Part shown: in pieces, positions 19,399-29,359 of the stretch
How the letters are laid out: every line of letters starts with the position of its first letter
Position numbering within the stretch: the stretch's first letter is position 1
Assembly (NCBI GenBank): GCA_004153385.1
Contig: SDAL01000001.1
Span: forward strand, 1,609,228 to 1,673,227
Reading direction: 5' to 3'
From: Paracoccaceae bacterium
GTDB lineage: Bacteria; Pseudomonadota; Alphaproteobacteria; Rhodobacterales; Rhodobacteraceae
Length of the DNA: 64,000 nucleotides
The notes under the pieces: generated by a model
Databases searched by the model: none
The model's input: only the letters and a program-made list of their open reading frames with translations
Told to the model about the DNA's origin: nothing
Made by a program: the position numbers and the translations under genes

Positions 19399-20676
19399 AT
19401 GGGCCTAAGCTTGTTGTTCGGGCTGTTTGCCCTGGGGTTATTATGTGGCATGCCGGTGGCCTTCGCGCTTGGTCTGGCAGCGGTCGGGGGCTTTTTATAC
19501 GAAGGTCTGCCGCTGTTTATCGGCTTCCAGCGCGTGCTATCTGGAATTTCGGTGTTTTCGCTGCTGGCCATTCCGTTTTTCATCTTTGCGGGTGAATTGA
19601 TGATGCATGGCGGGATCGCGGGGCGTCTGGTGCGGCTGGCAGCCTCGGCTGTAGGCTCGATCCGTGGCGGGCTGGGGGTGGTTAATGTGGCCTCCTCCAT
19701 GCTGTTTGGCGGAATCTCCGGCTCGGCTGTGGCGGATACATCCGCGCTTGGCTCCATCCTGATCCCCGTTATGAAGGAGAAAGGCTATGATCCCGATTAC
19801 GCGGTCAATGTGACGGTCACCTCGTCTGTGGCGGGCGTCGTCATTCCGCCTTCACACAATATGATCCTGTATGCCGTGGCGGCCGGTGGTGTATCGGTGT
19901 CGCAGCTGTTTCTGGCAGGCGTGGTGCCCGGCATCCTGATGTGCCTGTGTCTGGGGCTGGTGGCGTGGATTGTGGCGGTACGGCGCGGCTATCCTGCCGA
20001 AACCTTCCCCGGCTGGAGGGCGCTAGGTGTGGCATTTGTCGTGGCGCTGCCCGGTTTGCTGACCGCTGTGATCATTGTGGGCGGTGTGCTGTCAGGCGTG
20101 ATGACAGTGACGGAATCGGGTGCGTTTGGCGCAATCTGGGCAATTTTGGTCACGATTTTCGTGTATCGCGAGCTGACATGGGCCAAATTCAAACTCGCGG
20201 TTGCCACGTCGGTGCGCACGACAGCGCTGGTGATGCTGTTGGTGGCGACCGCCTCGGCGTTCTCCTATCTGCTGACCCTCTACCGCGTGCCCGATCTTCT
20301 GGCCGGCGCGGTAACGGGCCTGTCCGATAACCCGATCATCATCCTGTTGCTGCTCAATGTGATCCTGCTGGTATTGGGCATGATCATGGATATGGCCGCG
20401 CTGATCCTGATCTGCACGCCGATTTTCCTGCCTGTTGCCGTTGATATCGGGATGGACCCGATCCAGTTCGGCGTGATCATGATGATGAATCTGGGCTTGG
20501 GGCTGTGCACGCCACCGGTGGGCGCATGCCTGTTTGTTGGTTGCGTTGTCGGACAAGTTCGTATTGAACATGCGGTCAAGACGATCCTGCCGTTTTATGC
20601 GGCAATCCTCGTGGCGTTGATGCTGGTGACCTATGTGCCGGCCTTCTCGTTGTTCTTGCCAAACCTACTGGAGTAA
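19399..20676 (+). CDS. dctM: TRAP transporter large permease subunit (DctM)
   Basis: 425-aa integral membrane carrier of the ion-transporter superfamily, rich in hydrophobic helices. It has conserved FFIFAGELMMHGGIAGRLV, MLFGGISGSAVADTSALGSILIP and the C-terminal NLGLGLCTPPVGACLFVGC motif. The start is taken as ATG 19399 (MGLSLLFGL), one base after the dctQ stop. It ends two bases before the udh start, so the transporter and uronate dehydrogenase are very likely one transcript. Confidence 0.95.
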   Translation: MGLSLLFGLFALGLLCGMPVAFALGLAAVGGFLYEGLPLFIGFQRVLSGISVFSLLAIPFFIFAGELMMHGGIAGRLVRLAASAVGSIRGGLGVVNVASSMLFGGISGSAVADTSALGSILIPVMKEKGYDPDYAVNVTVTSSVAGVVIPPSHNMILYAVAAGGVSVSQLFLAGVVPGILMCLCLGLVAWIVAVRRGYPAETFPGWRALGVAFVVALPGLLTAVIIVGGVLSGVMTVTESGAFGAIWAILVTIFVYRELTWAKFKLAVATSVRTTALVMLLVATASAFSYLLTLYRVPDLLAGAVTGLSDNPIIILLLLNVILLVLGMIMDMAALILICTPIFLPVAVDIGMDPIQFGVIMMMNLGLGLCTPPVGACLFVGCVVGQVRIEHAVKTILPFYAAILVALMLVTYVPAFSLFLPNLLE

Positions 20677-20678
20677 TC

Positions 20679-21476
20679 ATGCTAAACCGTATCTTGATCA
20701 CCGGAGCTGCCGGACAACTGGGCGCGATGCTGCGCGAAAAACTGGCCCCGCATGCGCGCGTTTTGCGGCTGTCTGATATCAGTGATCTGGGGCAGGCCGC
20801 CGCAAACGAGGAACTGGTCACATGCGATCTGTCCGATGGCGCGGCGGTGCATGATCTGCTGGCCGATTGCGATGCGGTGGTGCATTTGGGCGGTATCTCT
20901 GTGGAGAAAAACTTCGATCTGATCGAGGCGGCCAACCTGCGCGGTGTCTATAACCTTTATGAGGCGGCGCGTGCGCAGGGCTTCCCGCGGATCATTTTTG
21001 CAAGTTCCAATCATACCATCGGGTATTACGAGCAAAATCAGCGCCTTAAACATAGCGACCCCTTCCGCCCGGATTCGCTTTATGGCGTGTCGAAGATCTT
21101 TGGCGAGGCGGTCGCGTCGCTGTATCACGACAAATTCGGCCAAGAAAGCGCGCTCGTGCGGATCGGCTCATGCACGCCCGCGCCCGAAAACTGGCGCATG
21201 CTGTCCACGTGGCTTAGCCATGATGATTTCGTGTCGCTGATCATGGCGGTGTTCAACGCCCCACGCTTGGGATGCACCGTGGTGTGGGGGCAGTCGGCCA
21301 ATGACGCGGGGTGGTGGGACAATTCCCATGCGGCGTTTTTAGGCTGGACGCCGAAAGACAATGCCGCACGCCATGCCGCGCAGGTCCACGCACAGGTTCC
21401 GCGCCCCGATCGTGACGATCCGGTTGCGCGCTATCAGGGCGGGGTGTTCACCGACGAGCCGATCCATAAGACCTGA
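20679..21476 (+). CDS. udh: Uronate dehydrogenase
   Basis: 265 aa, the same length as the characterised Agrobacterium enzyme and, from memory of that sequence, very similar (TGAAGQLG, VVHLGGISVEK, IIFASSNHTIGYY, SLYGVSK, RIGSCTP, WWDNSH). An NAD-dependent extended SDR that oxidises galacturonate or glucuronate to the aldarolactone. Catalytic Tyr-Lys is in YGVSK. It is the first step of the oxidative uronate route whose next enzymes follow immediately. Two-base gap after dctM. Confidence 0.95.
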   Translation: MLNRILITGAAGQLGAMLREKLAPHARVLRLSDISDLGQAAANEELVTCDLSDGAAVHDLLADCDAVVHLGGISVEKNFDLIEAANLRGVYNLYEAARAQGFPRIIFASSNHTIGYYEQNQRLKHSDPFRPDSLYGVSKIFGEAVASLYHDKFGQESALVRIGSCTPAPENWRMLSTWLSHDDFVSLIMAVFNAPRLGCTVVWGQSANDAGWWDNSHAAFLGWTPKDNAARHAAQVHAQVPRPDRDDPVARYQGGVFTDEPIHKT

Positions 21477-21520
21477 ATCCGCCTGTGGTGTTGCGGCAGA
21501 TACGAAAGGTCTTGCCGCAA

Positions 21521-22490
<970 letters not shown>

Positions 22491-22500
22491 GAGGTACGTG

Positions 22501-23634
22501 ATGAAAATCGCCGCGATCCGCACATATGTTCTGGAACACCGGTTGGAGACAGCGTTTGAGAGTGCCTCGATGCGGTTCGACCGCCGCGTGCATCTGCTGG
22601 TCGAGGTGATTTGTGAAGACGGCACCACGGGCTGGGGCGAATGCCTTGGCCCGGCGGGCCCCAACCGTGCCATGGTCGAGGCCTATAGCGCATGGCTGAT
22701 CGGGCAAAACCCGCTGGAAACCGAAAAGATCTGGGCCACGCTTTACAATGCCCTGCGCGATCAGGGCCAGCGCGGCGTGTCTGTTACGGCGCTTTCGGGG
22801 ATCGATATCGCGCTGTGGGATATCAAGGGCAAGCACCTTGGCCAGCCGGTATCGATGCTGCTTGGCGGGCGCATCCGCGAGCGCGTGCAGGCCTACGCCA
22901 CCGGCTCGTTCAAACGCGATGGCGTGGACCGGATCGAGGATAACGCACAAGAGACCGCGCAGCATGTTGCCGCCGGTTTCCACGCGGTGAAGATCAAGAT
23001 CGGGTTCGATCCGAAAGAAGACCTGCGTGTGATTGCCGCCGTGCGCGAGGCCATAGGCCCCGACACGCGACTGATGATCGACGCCAACCATGGATATGAC
23101 GTGATCGAGGCTGTGCGCGTGGGCAACGCTGCGGCGCAATATGATATCGACTGGTTCGAAGAACCCGTTGTGCCCGAACAACTGTCGGCCTACCGCGAAG
23201 TGCGCGACCGTCAGCCGATCCCCGTCGCAGGCGGCGAGACATGGCATACCCGCTGGGGCTTCGCTGGCCCGCTGGAGCAGCGCTGCGTGGACATTGCCCA
23301 ACCCGATCTGTGTGGTGTGGGCGGGTTTACCGAGGCGCGCCGGGTGGCCGATCTGGCCAGTCTGCACGGCGTGCGGGTTGTGCCGCATGTCTGGGGCACG
23401 GCCGTGCAGATTGCGGCGGCGTTGCAATTCATGTCGGCCATGGTGCCTGATCCGGTGCGCAACCGCGCGATTGCCCCGATCATGGAATTCGACCGCACGC
23501 ATAACCCCTTCCGTCAGGCGGTCGTGACACAGCCGATCGAACATGATCACGGCTGGGTCAGCGTGCCCGATGCGCCGGGCCTCGGGATCGAGATCAACCG
23601 CGATGCCTTGCGTGAATTTGCGCCGAAAGGATAA
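22501..23634 (+). CDS. gci: D-galactarolactone cycloisomerase
   Basis: 377-aa enolase-superfamily enzyme closely resembling the Agrobacterium cycloisomerase, which opens the galactaro-lactone made by Udh to 5-keto-4-deoxyglucarate. Metal and base residues: K164-x-K166 (AVKIKIGF), DANHGYD, WFEEPVVPE, GGETWH and the histidine in VVPHVWGT. ATG 22501 has AGAGG 5 nt upstream; a GTG one codon earlier is the alternative. Order kdgD-gci-gli matches the functional chain. Confidence 0.94.
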   Translation: MKIAAIRTYVLEHRLETAFESASMRFDRRVHLLVEVICEDGTTGWGECLGPAGPNRAMVEAYSAWLIGQNPLETEKIWATLYNALRDQGQRGVSVTALSGIDIALWDIKGKHLGQPVSMLLGGRIRERVQAYATGSFKRDGVDRIEDNAQETAQHVAAGFHAVKIKIGFDPKEDLRVIAAVREAIGPDTRLMIDANHGYDVIEAVRVGNAAAQYDIDWFEEPVVPEQLSAYREVRDRQPIPVAGGETWHTRWGFAGPLEQRCVDIAQPDLCGVGGFTEARRVADLASLHGVRVVPHVWGTAVQIAAALQFMSAMVPDPVRNRAIAPIMEFDRTHNPFRQAVVTQPIEHDHGWVSVPDAPGLGIEINRDALREFAPKG

Positions 23635-23637
23635 CCG

Positions 23638-24501
23638 ATGATGGAGCGTAAGCTACAGGGCGCTGCGCCCGAAACCGCGATGCCCAAAGGGGCGACAGAT
23701 TGCCAGATGCACATGTATCTGCCCGGTTTCACATGGCGCGCCGATGGCAAGGGCGTGCCGCGTGATCCGCTGCCAACACCGCAGATGTACCGTCAGGTGA
23801 TGGACTGGCTGGGGCTGGAGCGTGTGGTGATCACCCAAGGCAATGGCCACGGGGCCGATAACGCAAGCCTGATGGCCTGCCTACAACAGATGGGCGAGTG
23901 CGCGCGCGGTGTGGCGGTCGTGTCGCCCGACACCCCCCGCGCCGAGTTGCGCGCATTGGCCGATGCGGGCGTGACGGGCGCACGTATCATGGATTTACCG
24001 GGCGGCGCTGTGGGGCTTGACCAGCTTGAGGCAGTCGACGACATCGCTCAGGACATGGGATGGATGATTGCGGTGCAGTTCGACGGCAGCGCCCTGCCGG
24101 AGATGGAGGCACGCCTGAACGCGCTCAAATCGAACTGGGTGCTTGACCATCATGGCAAAATTTTCTCGGGGATTACGGACACCCATGTCGCGGCTGTCCG
24201 GCGCTTGATCGATACCGGCCGGATGTGGTTCAAATTCGCGGGCTGCTATGAGGCCACCACGACCAGCGGCCCCGACTATCCCGATATTGCGGCCATGGCC
24301 CGCCAGATCGGCGCCCATGCGCCAGAGCGGATTGTCTGGGGCACGAACTGGCCGCATAATATGGCCACCAGCGCGGCAGATTATCCCGATGATGCGCAGC
24401 TTCTGGATCTGGCGATGGGCTGGTTGCCTGATGACGCGGCACGCACCCGTGTGCTGGTGGACAACCCGCAAGCGCTGTACGGATTTGCGCAGGTATCCTA
24501 A
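23638..24501 (+). CDS. gli: Galactarolactone isomerase (amidohydrolase superfamily)
   Basis: 287 aa. An amidohydrolase-fold protein (TDCQMHMYLPGF at the first strand; VLDHHGKIFSG; IVWGTNWPHNM) resembling the galactaro-delta-lactone isomerase encoded next to gci in Agrobacterium. That enzyme converts the 1,5-lactone released by Udh to the 1,4-lactone used by Gci. It also resembles 2-pyrone-4,6-dicarboxylate hydrolases, but the neighbours favour lactone isomerase. ATG 23638, with a second ATG one codon later. Follows gci by 3 bases. Confidence 0.88.
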   Translation: MMERKLQGAAPETAMPKGATDCQMHMYLPGFTWRADGKGVPRDPLPTPQMYRQVMDWLGLERVVITQGNGHGADNASLMACLQQMGECARGVAVVSPDTPRAELRALADAGVTGARIMDLPGGAVGLDQLEAVDDIAQDMGWMIAVQFDGSALPEMEARLNALKSNWVLDHHGKIFSGITDTHVAAVRRLIDTGRMWFKFAGCYEATTTSGPDYPDIAAMARQIGAHAPERIVWGTNWPHNMATSAADYPDDAQLLDLAMGWLPDDAARTRVLVDNPQALYGFAQVS

Positions 24502-24564
24502 AGCGTGAACCGGCGGAGTGGCGCGTGTAAATGCGGCGTTTTTGGACTTGGTGGAGGGGCCTTG

Positions 24565-25206
24565 ATGCCACGTATCTTATGCTATGGTGACAGTCTGACG
24601 TGGGGCCACAATCCCGATGATCCGGCAGGCGCACGCCACGCGATTGCCGATCTGTGGCCCAGTGTGCTGGCCCAAGGGCTGCAATCGCGCGTGGACGATG
24701 TGGTGGTTCTCGCCGACGGTGTGGGCGGTCGTACAACCTGTTTCGACGATCACGCAAGCCCGTGTATCCGCAATGCTGTCAAGTCCCTGCCTATCGCCCT
24801 ATGTGCGCATATGCCGCTTGATCTGGTGGTTGTGATGCTGGGCACCAATGATCTGAAACCCGTGCATGGCGGCGTGGCCGCGGGCGCACAGGCGGGGATG
24901 CGCCGGTTGATCCAGCTGATCCGCAGCTTTCCCTACAAAGCCCCCGCAATTGTGCCCAAGATCCTGATTGTGGCGCCGCCCGAATGTATCGCGCCGGTTG
25001 AAAAACGCATCGATAGCCCGGCGCGGCCCGCACAGTCCCAGCTGTTCGCGCCGCTGTATCAGGAGTTGGCGCTGGAAACGGGTGTGGCCTTTTTCGATGC
25101 GGGTCGGGTGGCCCGTCCCTCGCCACGCGACGGGGTGCATCTGGACCGTGATAACACGCGCGCCATCGGCGATGCGCTGCTGGAGCCTGTGCGCGCGCTT
25201 TTATAA
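24565..25206 (+). CDS. SGNH/GDSL hydrolase, arylesterase-like
   Basis: 213 aa with all SGNH blocks: GDSLTWG (nucleophile Ser10), GTND (MLGTNDL) and DGVHLD (Asp189, His192). From memory it resembles the small intracellular arylesterase/acyltransferase family (RILCxGDSLTWG, DLVxxMLGTND). No signal peptide. ATG 24565 follows GGAGGGG by 5 nt. At the end of the galacturonate operon it may remove acetyl or other esters from imported pectin sugars, but that is inference from position. Confidence 0.88.
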   Translation: MPRILCYGDSLTWGHNPDDPAGARHAIADLWPSVLAQGLQSRVDDVVVLADGVGGRTTCFDDHASPCIRNAVKSLPIALCAHMPLDLVVVMLGTNDLKPVHGGVAAGAQAGMRRLIQLIRSFPYKAPAIVPKILIVAPPECIAPVEKRIDSPARPAQSQLFAPLYQELALETGVAFFDAGRVARPSPRDGVHLDRDNTRAIGDALLEPVRALL

Positions 25207-25207
25207 A

Positions 25208-25247
25208 GGGCGCGCTGTGAGGACGGCACCATCCGGCGGGCGCGCCC
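25208..25247. other. Hairpin between convergent SGNH and GH105 genes
   Basis: Eight-bp arms GGGCGCGC (25208-25215) and GCGCGCCC (25240-25247) around a 24-nt loop, in the 134-bp convergent spacer. No T-tract follows, so it is at best a weak terminator. The rest of the spacer is GCGC-rich with nothing recognisable. Confidence 0.35.
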
Positions 25248-25340
25248 CACCATTTGACGCGTTCTTCACGCAACTCTCGGCACGGGCGGGCATGGCCTTG
25301 CGCGCGCGGGGCGAGGTGGCCGCGCGCGCGCGATTGCGCG

Positions 25341-26438
25341 CTAGCCCTGCTGCGGGGCGCTTTGCCCCAGCAGATGGTGCATCGCGCCCGCCATCATCAG
25401 CGGCCCCACGCCTTTGGAATCGTCGTCTACGATATCTTCTGTCAGGTAGTACTTCTGGGTGCCGCTGCGATCTTTGCCGCCGTATCCGCCCAATCCCGCC
25501 ACATGACAGATCGTGGTCAGCCTGACGCGCCCGTCCACAGGGCGAAGGCGGGTATCAACAAGCGCGTGATAGGCCGCAACGCCTTGCGGCGCAAACGCGC
25601 CAATCCCCAGCCGTTCGCCGCGCATCAACGCATAGGCAAACATCGCTGACGCCGAGCTTTCTTCGTAATTGCCCGCAAGATCGGGCGCATCCAGCACCTG
25701 TGGCCACAGGCCCGATGCCCCCTGCTGGCGGATCACGGCCTCAAGCAGGGCGCGGGTCTTTCCGCTCAGGGGGGTGTCAGGAGTTGATTTTCCATCCAGC
25801 AGCGCCACCACATCAACCAGCGCCATCGCCAGCCATCCGACTGCACGCGCCCAGACCGCAGGTGATTGACCGGTGTCCGGATCGGCCCAGTATTGTTCGC
25901 GCACCGCATCATATCCGTGGCGATACAGCCCTTGGTCTGTGGCCGTCAGCGCCAGCGCGCCCTCTAATTGTGCTACGGCATCGGCCACCATCGCTGCATC
26001 ATTGGTGCGCTGGCCGTATTCGATCTGGAACGGCAAACCCATGTATAACCCGTCCAGCCAGACCTGCTGGGGATAGTGGTTTTTGTGCCAGTAATTGCCA
26101 GCATCCGTGCGGGGGTGAACAGCCAGCTGCCCCGCCAGATGGCCCGCCGCCGTCATATAGCGCGCCTCGCCGGTCCTATCGGCCAGATAGAACAGGCACC
26201 GGCCCGCCAGAATATTGTCGATGTTGAAATCTTGCGGGTCATAGCCTTGCAGGGTGCCATCCGCCGCGATCTGGGCATCGCTCAGGCGGCGCAGATGATC
26301 CAGCCAGCGATCCTCGCCCGTGGCCTGATGCAAAAGCTGCAATCCACGGTAGATGCACCCGTCCTCGTAGCACCAGCTGCCGCCCTTGTAATGCGCGTAG
26401 TCACGGGCGTAAGCGTCGAAATAGTCCAGTTCGTTCAT
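25341..26438 (-). CDS. GH105 unsaturated galacturonyl / rhamnogalacturonyl hydrolase
   Basis: 365 aa, (alpha/alpha)6-barrel glycosidase that removes the unsaturated uronate left at the non-reducing end by pectin or rhamnogalacturonan lyases. Key motif [10 protein letters not shown] with the catalytic aspartate, plus [10 protein letters not shown] and [13 protein letters not shown]. No signal peptide, so cytoplasmic. The start at 26438 ([10 protein letters not shown]) overlaps the GH28 stop as ATGA; the longer frame upstream is unsupported. Last gene of the minus-strand ABC-GH28-GH105 operon. Its product would feed KdgF/KduI. Confidence 0.92.
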   Translation of the reverse strand: MNELDYFDAYARDYAHYKGGSWCYEDGCIYRGLQLLHQATGEDRWLDHLRRLSDAQIAADGTLQGYDPQDFNIDNILAGRCLFYLADRTGEARYMTAAGHLAGQLAVHPRTDAGNYWHKNHYPQQVWLDGLYMGLPFQIEYGQRTNDAAMVADAVAQLEGALALTATDQGLYRHGYDAVREQYWADPDTGQSPAVWARAVGWLAMALVDVVALLDGKSTPDTPLSGKTRALLEAVIRQQGASGLWPQVLDAPDLAGNYEESSASAMFAYALMRGERLGIGAFAPQGVAAYHALVDTRLRPVDGRVRLTTICHVAGLGGYGGKDRSGTQKYYLTEDIVDDDSKGVGPLMMAGAMHHLLGQSAPQQG

Positions 26439-27991
26439 CGTGGTGGCTCCGGTGTGGGATGGGGGTGCTGGCTGAGCGGTCTTTGCTCGACCGCCAGATC
26501 GGTGATGATCTGCGCATATTCGGCCATAATGCCTGCATGGCGCTGGGGCCGGATGTGATCGGCCATAACGGGGTGGCCCGCGACTGCGTCGGGGTTGTGT
26601 GACACCACGCGGATGTTGGACAGTTCGATCGGTCCGATCGGGGCCTCCGGCAGGCCCAGAAAGGCACCGAGTGCATGGCAAAGTCCCTGGATCTCGACCG
26701 CATCGATGGTGATCCGGCCTATCGCGGGGGTGGCGTCATCCACTTCACGCGGGCTGCGCGACTGCACCCAGTCGTCATGCCCGTCGGGGTCGCAATGATA
26801 ATGTGCATTGGCCGAAAACGCCGTGTGAACGCCGTCCATGGTAACGTTGGACATCGTTATGGCGTCGATCCGGCCGCCGCGGCCACGGCGCGTTTTCAGC
26901 CGCAACCCGCGATCTGTGCCCGCCATCTCGCAATCGGTGATGTGGATGTCGCTGACATCGCCCGACATCTCCGAGCCGATGACAACCCCGCCGTGGCCAC
27001 GCTCCATCCGGCACTGGCTGATCGCGATGCGTGCGCTTTCGCGCAGATGATCGACCGCGCCATCCGGCCCGCGCTTGCCCGCTTTGATCGCGATACAATC
27101 ATCGCCCACCGAAAAGTGCAGCCCGCGCAGGACCAGATCGCTGCACATCTCGGGGTCGAACCCGTCGGTGTTGGGGCTATCGGCAGGCGCCTCTATCCTG
27201 AGACCGGCAGCCAAAAGCGTGTGGCATCCCTGCGGGTGGATTGTCCAGCTGGGTGCGTTGCGGATGGTAAATCCCAACAGCTGCACATCATGGCAATCTA
27301 CCAGATGCAGCCCGCGCGGGCGGCGCGCGCCTTCGCGTGTGTCTTTCGGCCATGTCCACCAGTCGCCGCGATCCCCGCCGCCATCCAGTGTGCCCAGACC
27401 CTCGATGGTCAGGCGCGCGGCCCCGATGGCATGAAGGGGCGCGCGGTAACATTTGGCGGGTACTCCCTCCCATGACCCCAGCATCGTGCCGTTGGCGGCC
27501 TGTGCGGGCAGGATCGGCCAGCCGGTGCGATCAGAGGGCGCGGCCAGCACCGCCCCTTCGGCCAGATGTAGAACCATATCGCTGCGCAACTGGACAGGCG
27601 CGCAGATCCAGTGGCCCGCAGGCACCATCAGCGTGCCGCCCTGGGGCAGGGCGGCGATCGCGCGCATCACACAGTCTGCGTTCTCGCGTGCGGTCTGCGC
27701 GGTGTCGGGGGCACCCGATCGCGCGCCCATATCCGCGATATCCACCATGCCGGGGCAGGGCGCGGTGCGCAGCCGCAGTTCGCGACCATCGGCACAAAAC
27801 AGGTAATCGGTATCGGGGGCAAGCCCGCCAAGCGGCAGGATCGTGGTCGCGGCGTGGCCTTGCTGCACAAGCGCCGTGCCGTGAAACAACTGCCAGTCCT
27901 GCGCGGGCTCCAGCGTATAGCGCTGCGGCGCTGGCGCAAGACACAGCACGGCCATGCGCGCACCAAGCGCGACAATTCGGATCGGGTCCAT
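26435..27991 (-). CDS. GH28 (exo-)polygalacturonase, intracellular
   Basis: 518-aa right-handed beta-helix pectinase. All GH28 signatures are present: [33 protein letters not shown] and RGLRLKT. The first ~80 residues form a small beta-rich N-terminal domain, as in exo-acting relatives. No signal peptide, suggesting it trims imported oligogalacturonides in the cytoplasm. It sits after the sugar ABC transporter and overlaps GH105 (ATGA). Exo versus endo action is inferred from location and domain layout. Confidence 0.92.
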   Translation of the reverse strand: MDPIRIVALGARMAVLCLAPAPQRYTLEPAQDWQLFHGTALVQQGHAATTILPLGGLAPDTDYLFCADGRELRLRTAPCPGMVDIADMGARSGAPDTAQTARENADCVMRAIAALPQGGTLMVPAGHWICAPVQLRSDMVLHLAEGAVLAAPSDRTGWPILPAQAANGTMLGSWEGVPAKCYRAPLHAIGAARLTIEGLGTLDGGGDRGDWWTWPKDTREGARRPRGLHLVDCHDVQLLGFTIRNAPSWTIHPQGCHTLLAAGLRIEAPADSPNTDGFDPEMCSDLVLRGLHFSVGDDCIAIKAGKRGPDGAVDHLRESARIAISQCRMERGHGGVVIGSEMSGDVSDIHITDCEMAGTDRGLRLKTRRGRGGRIDAITMSNVTMDGVHTAFSANAHYHCDPDGHDDWVQSRSPREVDDATPAIGRITIDAVEIQGLCHALGAFLGLPEAPIGPIELSNIRVVSHNPDAVAGHPVMADHIRPQRHAGIMAEYAQIITDLAVEQRPLSQHPHPTPEPPR

Positions 27992-28017
27992 GTGGGAAAA
28001 CTTTCAGGCTTGAGGCG

Positions 28018-28047
28018 GGGCCGGCGGCGGGCAATCACCACCGGCCC
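28018..28047 (-). other. Intercistronic hairpin after the sugar-binding-protein gene
   Basis: Ten-bp stem (plus-strand arms GGGCCGGCGG 28018-28027 and CCACCGGCCC 28038-28047; one G-U pair on the minus-strand RNA), about 10 nt after the SBP stop and before GH28. No T-tract. Likely 3'-end stabiliser within the operon. Confidence 0.5.
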
Positions 28048-28056
28048 GGAGAAGGC

Positions 28057-29319
28057 TCAATCGTAGCTGCGCAAGACGTTGTTCGCGCTGTCGATGATCG
28101 CCTCTGCGGCGTCCTGGGCATCGATCATACCGTAGGAAAACTCCTCCATGATATCGATGAAGTCCCCGCGCAGTTCGGGATGTTCGTTAAACGGCGACAC
28201 GGCGGGGCCATCGGCATCCATCAGGATCTGGTGGGCCTTCATCAGCTCCGGCTCGATCTTGTCCTCGGCCTCCAGCCGCTCGAGCGCTGTGGACGAGGCA
28301 GGGATGCCGCGGGTGATCCCCAGCGCGTCGATCCCTTCGGGCTCGTTGACCAGACAGTTGAGGATCTCGGCTGCGGCCTGCGGGTGGTCGGAGTTTTTGG
28401 ACACCGACAGCAACATCGAGGGTTTGCGATACACCCCGTCTGTCACCGCATCGGCGAATTTGATCATCGGCACGGAATCCAGCACCTGACCGTCCTCCAG
28501 CGGATCGGAGAATTTGAAATAGGTTGTGTCCCATTCATACGATCCCGCGATCCGGCCCTGCGACCAGTCCTGCTTTTCGTACAGCAGGACATTGCCCTGT
28601 GCGGCCTCGTCCTTGCGCGAGGCAATCGCCCCGCTGTCGACCATGCGCTGGTAAAACTCCAGCCCTGCGGCAAGTTCCTCCACACTCCATGCCACGCGGT
28701 TGGTTTCGGGATCGACCAGATCCTTGCCGGTTTTCTGCGTCACTGCGAGCGATACCAGCAACTGCGCGCTTTCGGCGACCGCGTTGAACAACTGGTAATC
28801 GTCCCCCATTTTCTCGCGCAGGGTCTTGGCGGCGGCAAAGAACTCCTCCCAGGTGGTGGGCGGCGTGATCCCTGCGGCCTCAAGCGTCGTGGTGTTGAAG
28901 AAAAACACCCGCCCCGAGGTAGACATCGGGATGCCTTGCACATGGCCCGCGACCGTCACGCTGTCCAGATCGGTCTGGGCAAACGACGACAGATCCACGC
29001 CGTCCAGTTCCTGAAGATCGTAAAACCCTGTGCCGTCCCGCGAAAACAGCGGCAACCACGGCCAGTTGACCTGAACGATATCGGCCTCGGTGCTGCCTGC
29101 CATTTGCGTGGTCAGCTTTTCCAGATAGCCGCTGAATCCGGTGAATTCGGGCGCGATCTGGTGGCCGTATTTCTCGCCGCAGGCGGTCAGTGCGGCCTGC
29201 GTTGCCACGTGGCGGGTTTCCCCTCCCCACCAGCTCATACGCAGGTTTTCCGCGCCCGCAGGCAGGGCCGCGCCGGTAATCAGCGCGGTGGTGCAAAGGG
29301 CGTTCATCAGTGTCTTCAT
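28057..29319 (-). CDS. Sugar ABC transporter substrate-binding protein (family 1)
   Basis: 420-aa periplasmic receptor with signal peptide MKTLMNALCTTALITGAALPAGA and mature start ENLRMSWWGG. The fold and motifs (TWEEFFAAAKTLREKMG, FFFNTTTLEAAGI, AAAEILNCLVNEPEGI) fit the carbohydrate-uptake-1 family. ATG 29319 has AGGAGGAG about 9 nt upstream. By operon partners (GH28, GH105) it probably binds oligogalacturonides or pectin fragments. Confidence 0.92.
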   Translation of the reverse strand: MKTLMNALCTTALITGAALPAGAENLRMSWWGGETRHVATQAALTACGEKYGHQIAPEFTGFSGYLEKLTTQMAGSTEADIVQVNWPWLPLFSRDGTGFYDLQELDGVDLSSFAQTDLDSVTVAGHVQGIPMSTSGRVFFFNTTTLEAAGITPPTTWEEFFAAAKTLREKMGDDYQLFNAVAESAQLLVSLAVTQKTGKDLVDPETNRVAWSVEELAAGLEFYQRMVDSGAIASRKDEAAQGNVLLYEKQDWSQGRIAGSYEWDTTYFKFSDPLEDGQVLDSVPMIKFADAVTDGVYRKPSMLLSVSKNSDHPQAAAEILNCLVNEPEGIDALGITRGIPASSTALERLEAEDKIEPELMKAHQILMDADGPAVSPFNEHPELRGDFIDIMEEFSYGMIDAQDAAEAIIDSANNVLRSYD

Positions 29320-29359
29320 CGGGATACTCCTCCTCCTGAGTGTCCTTGGAAACTGTGCC

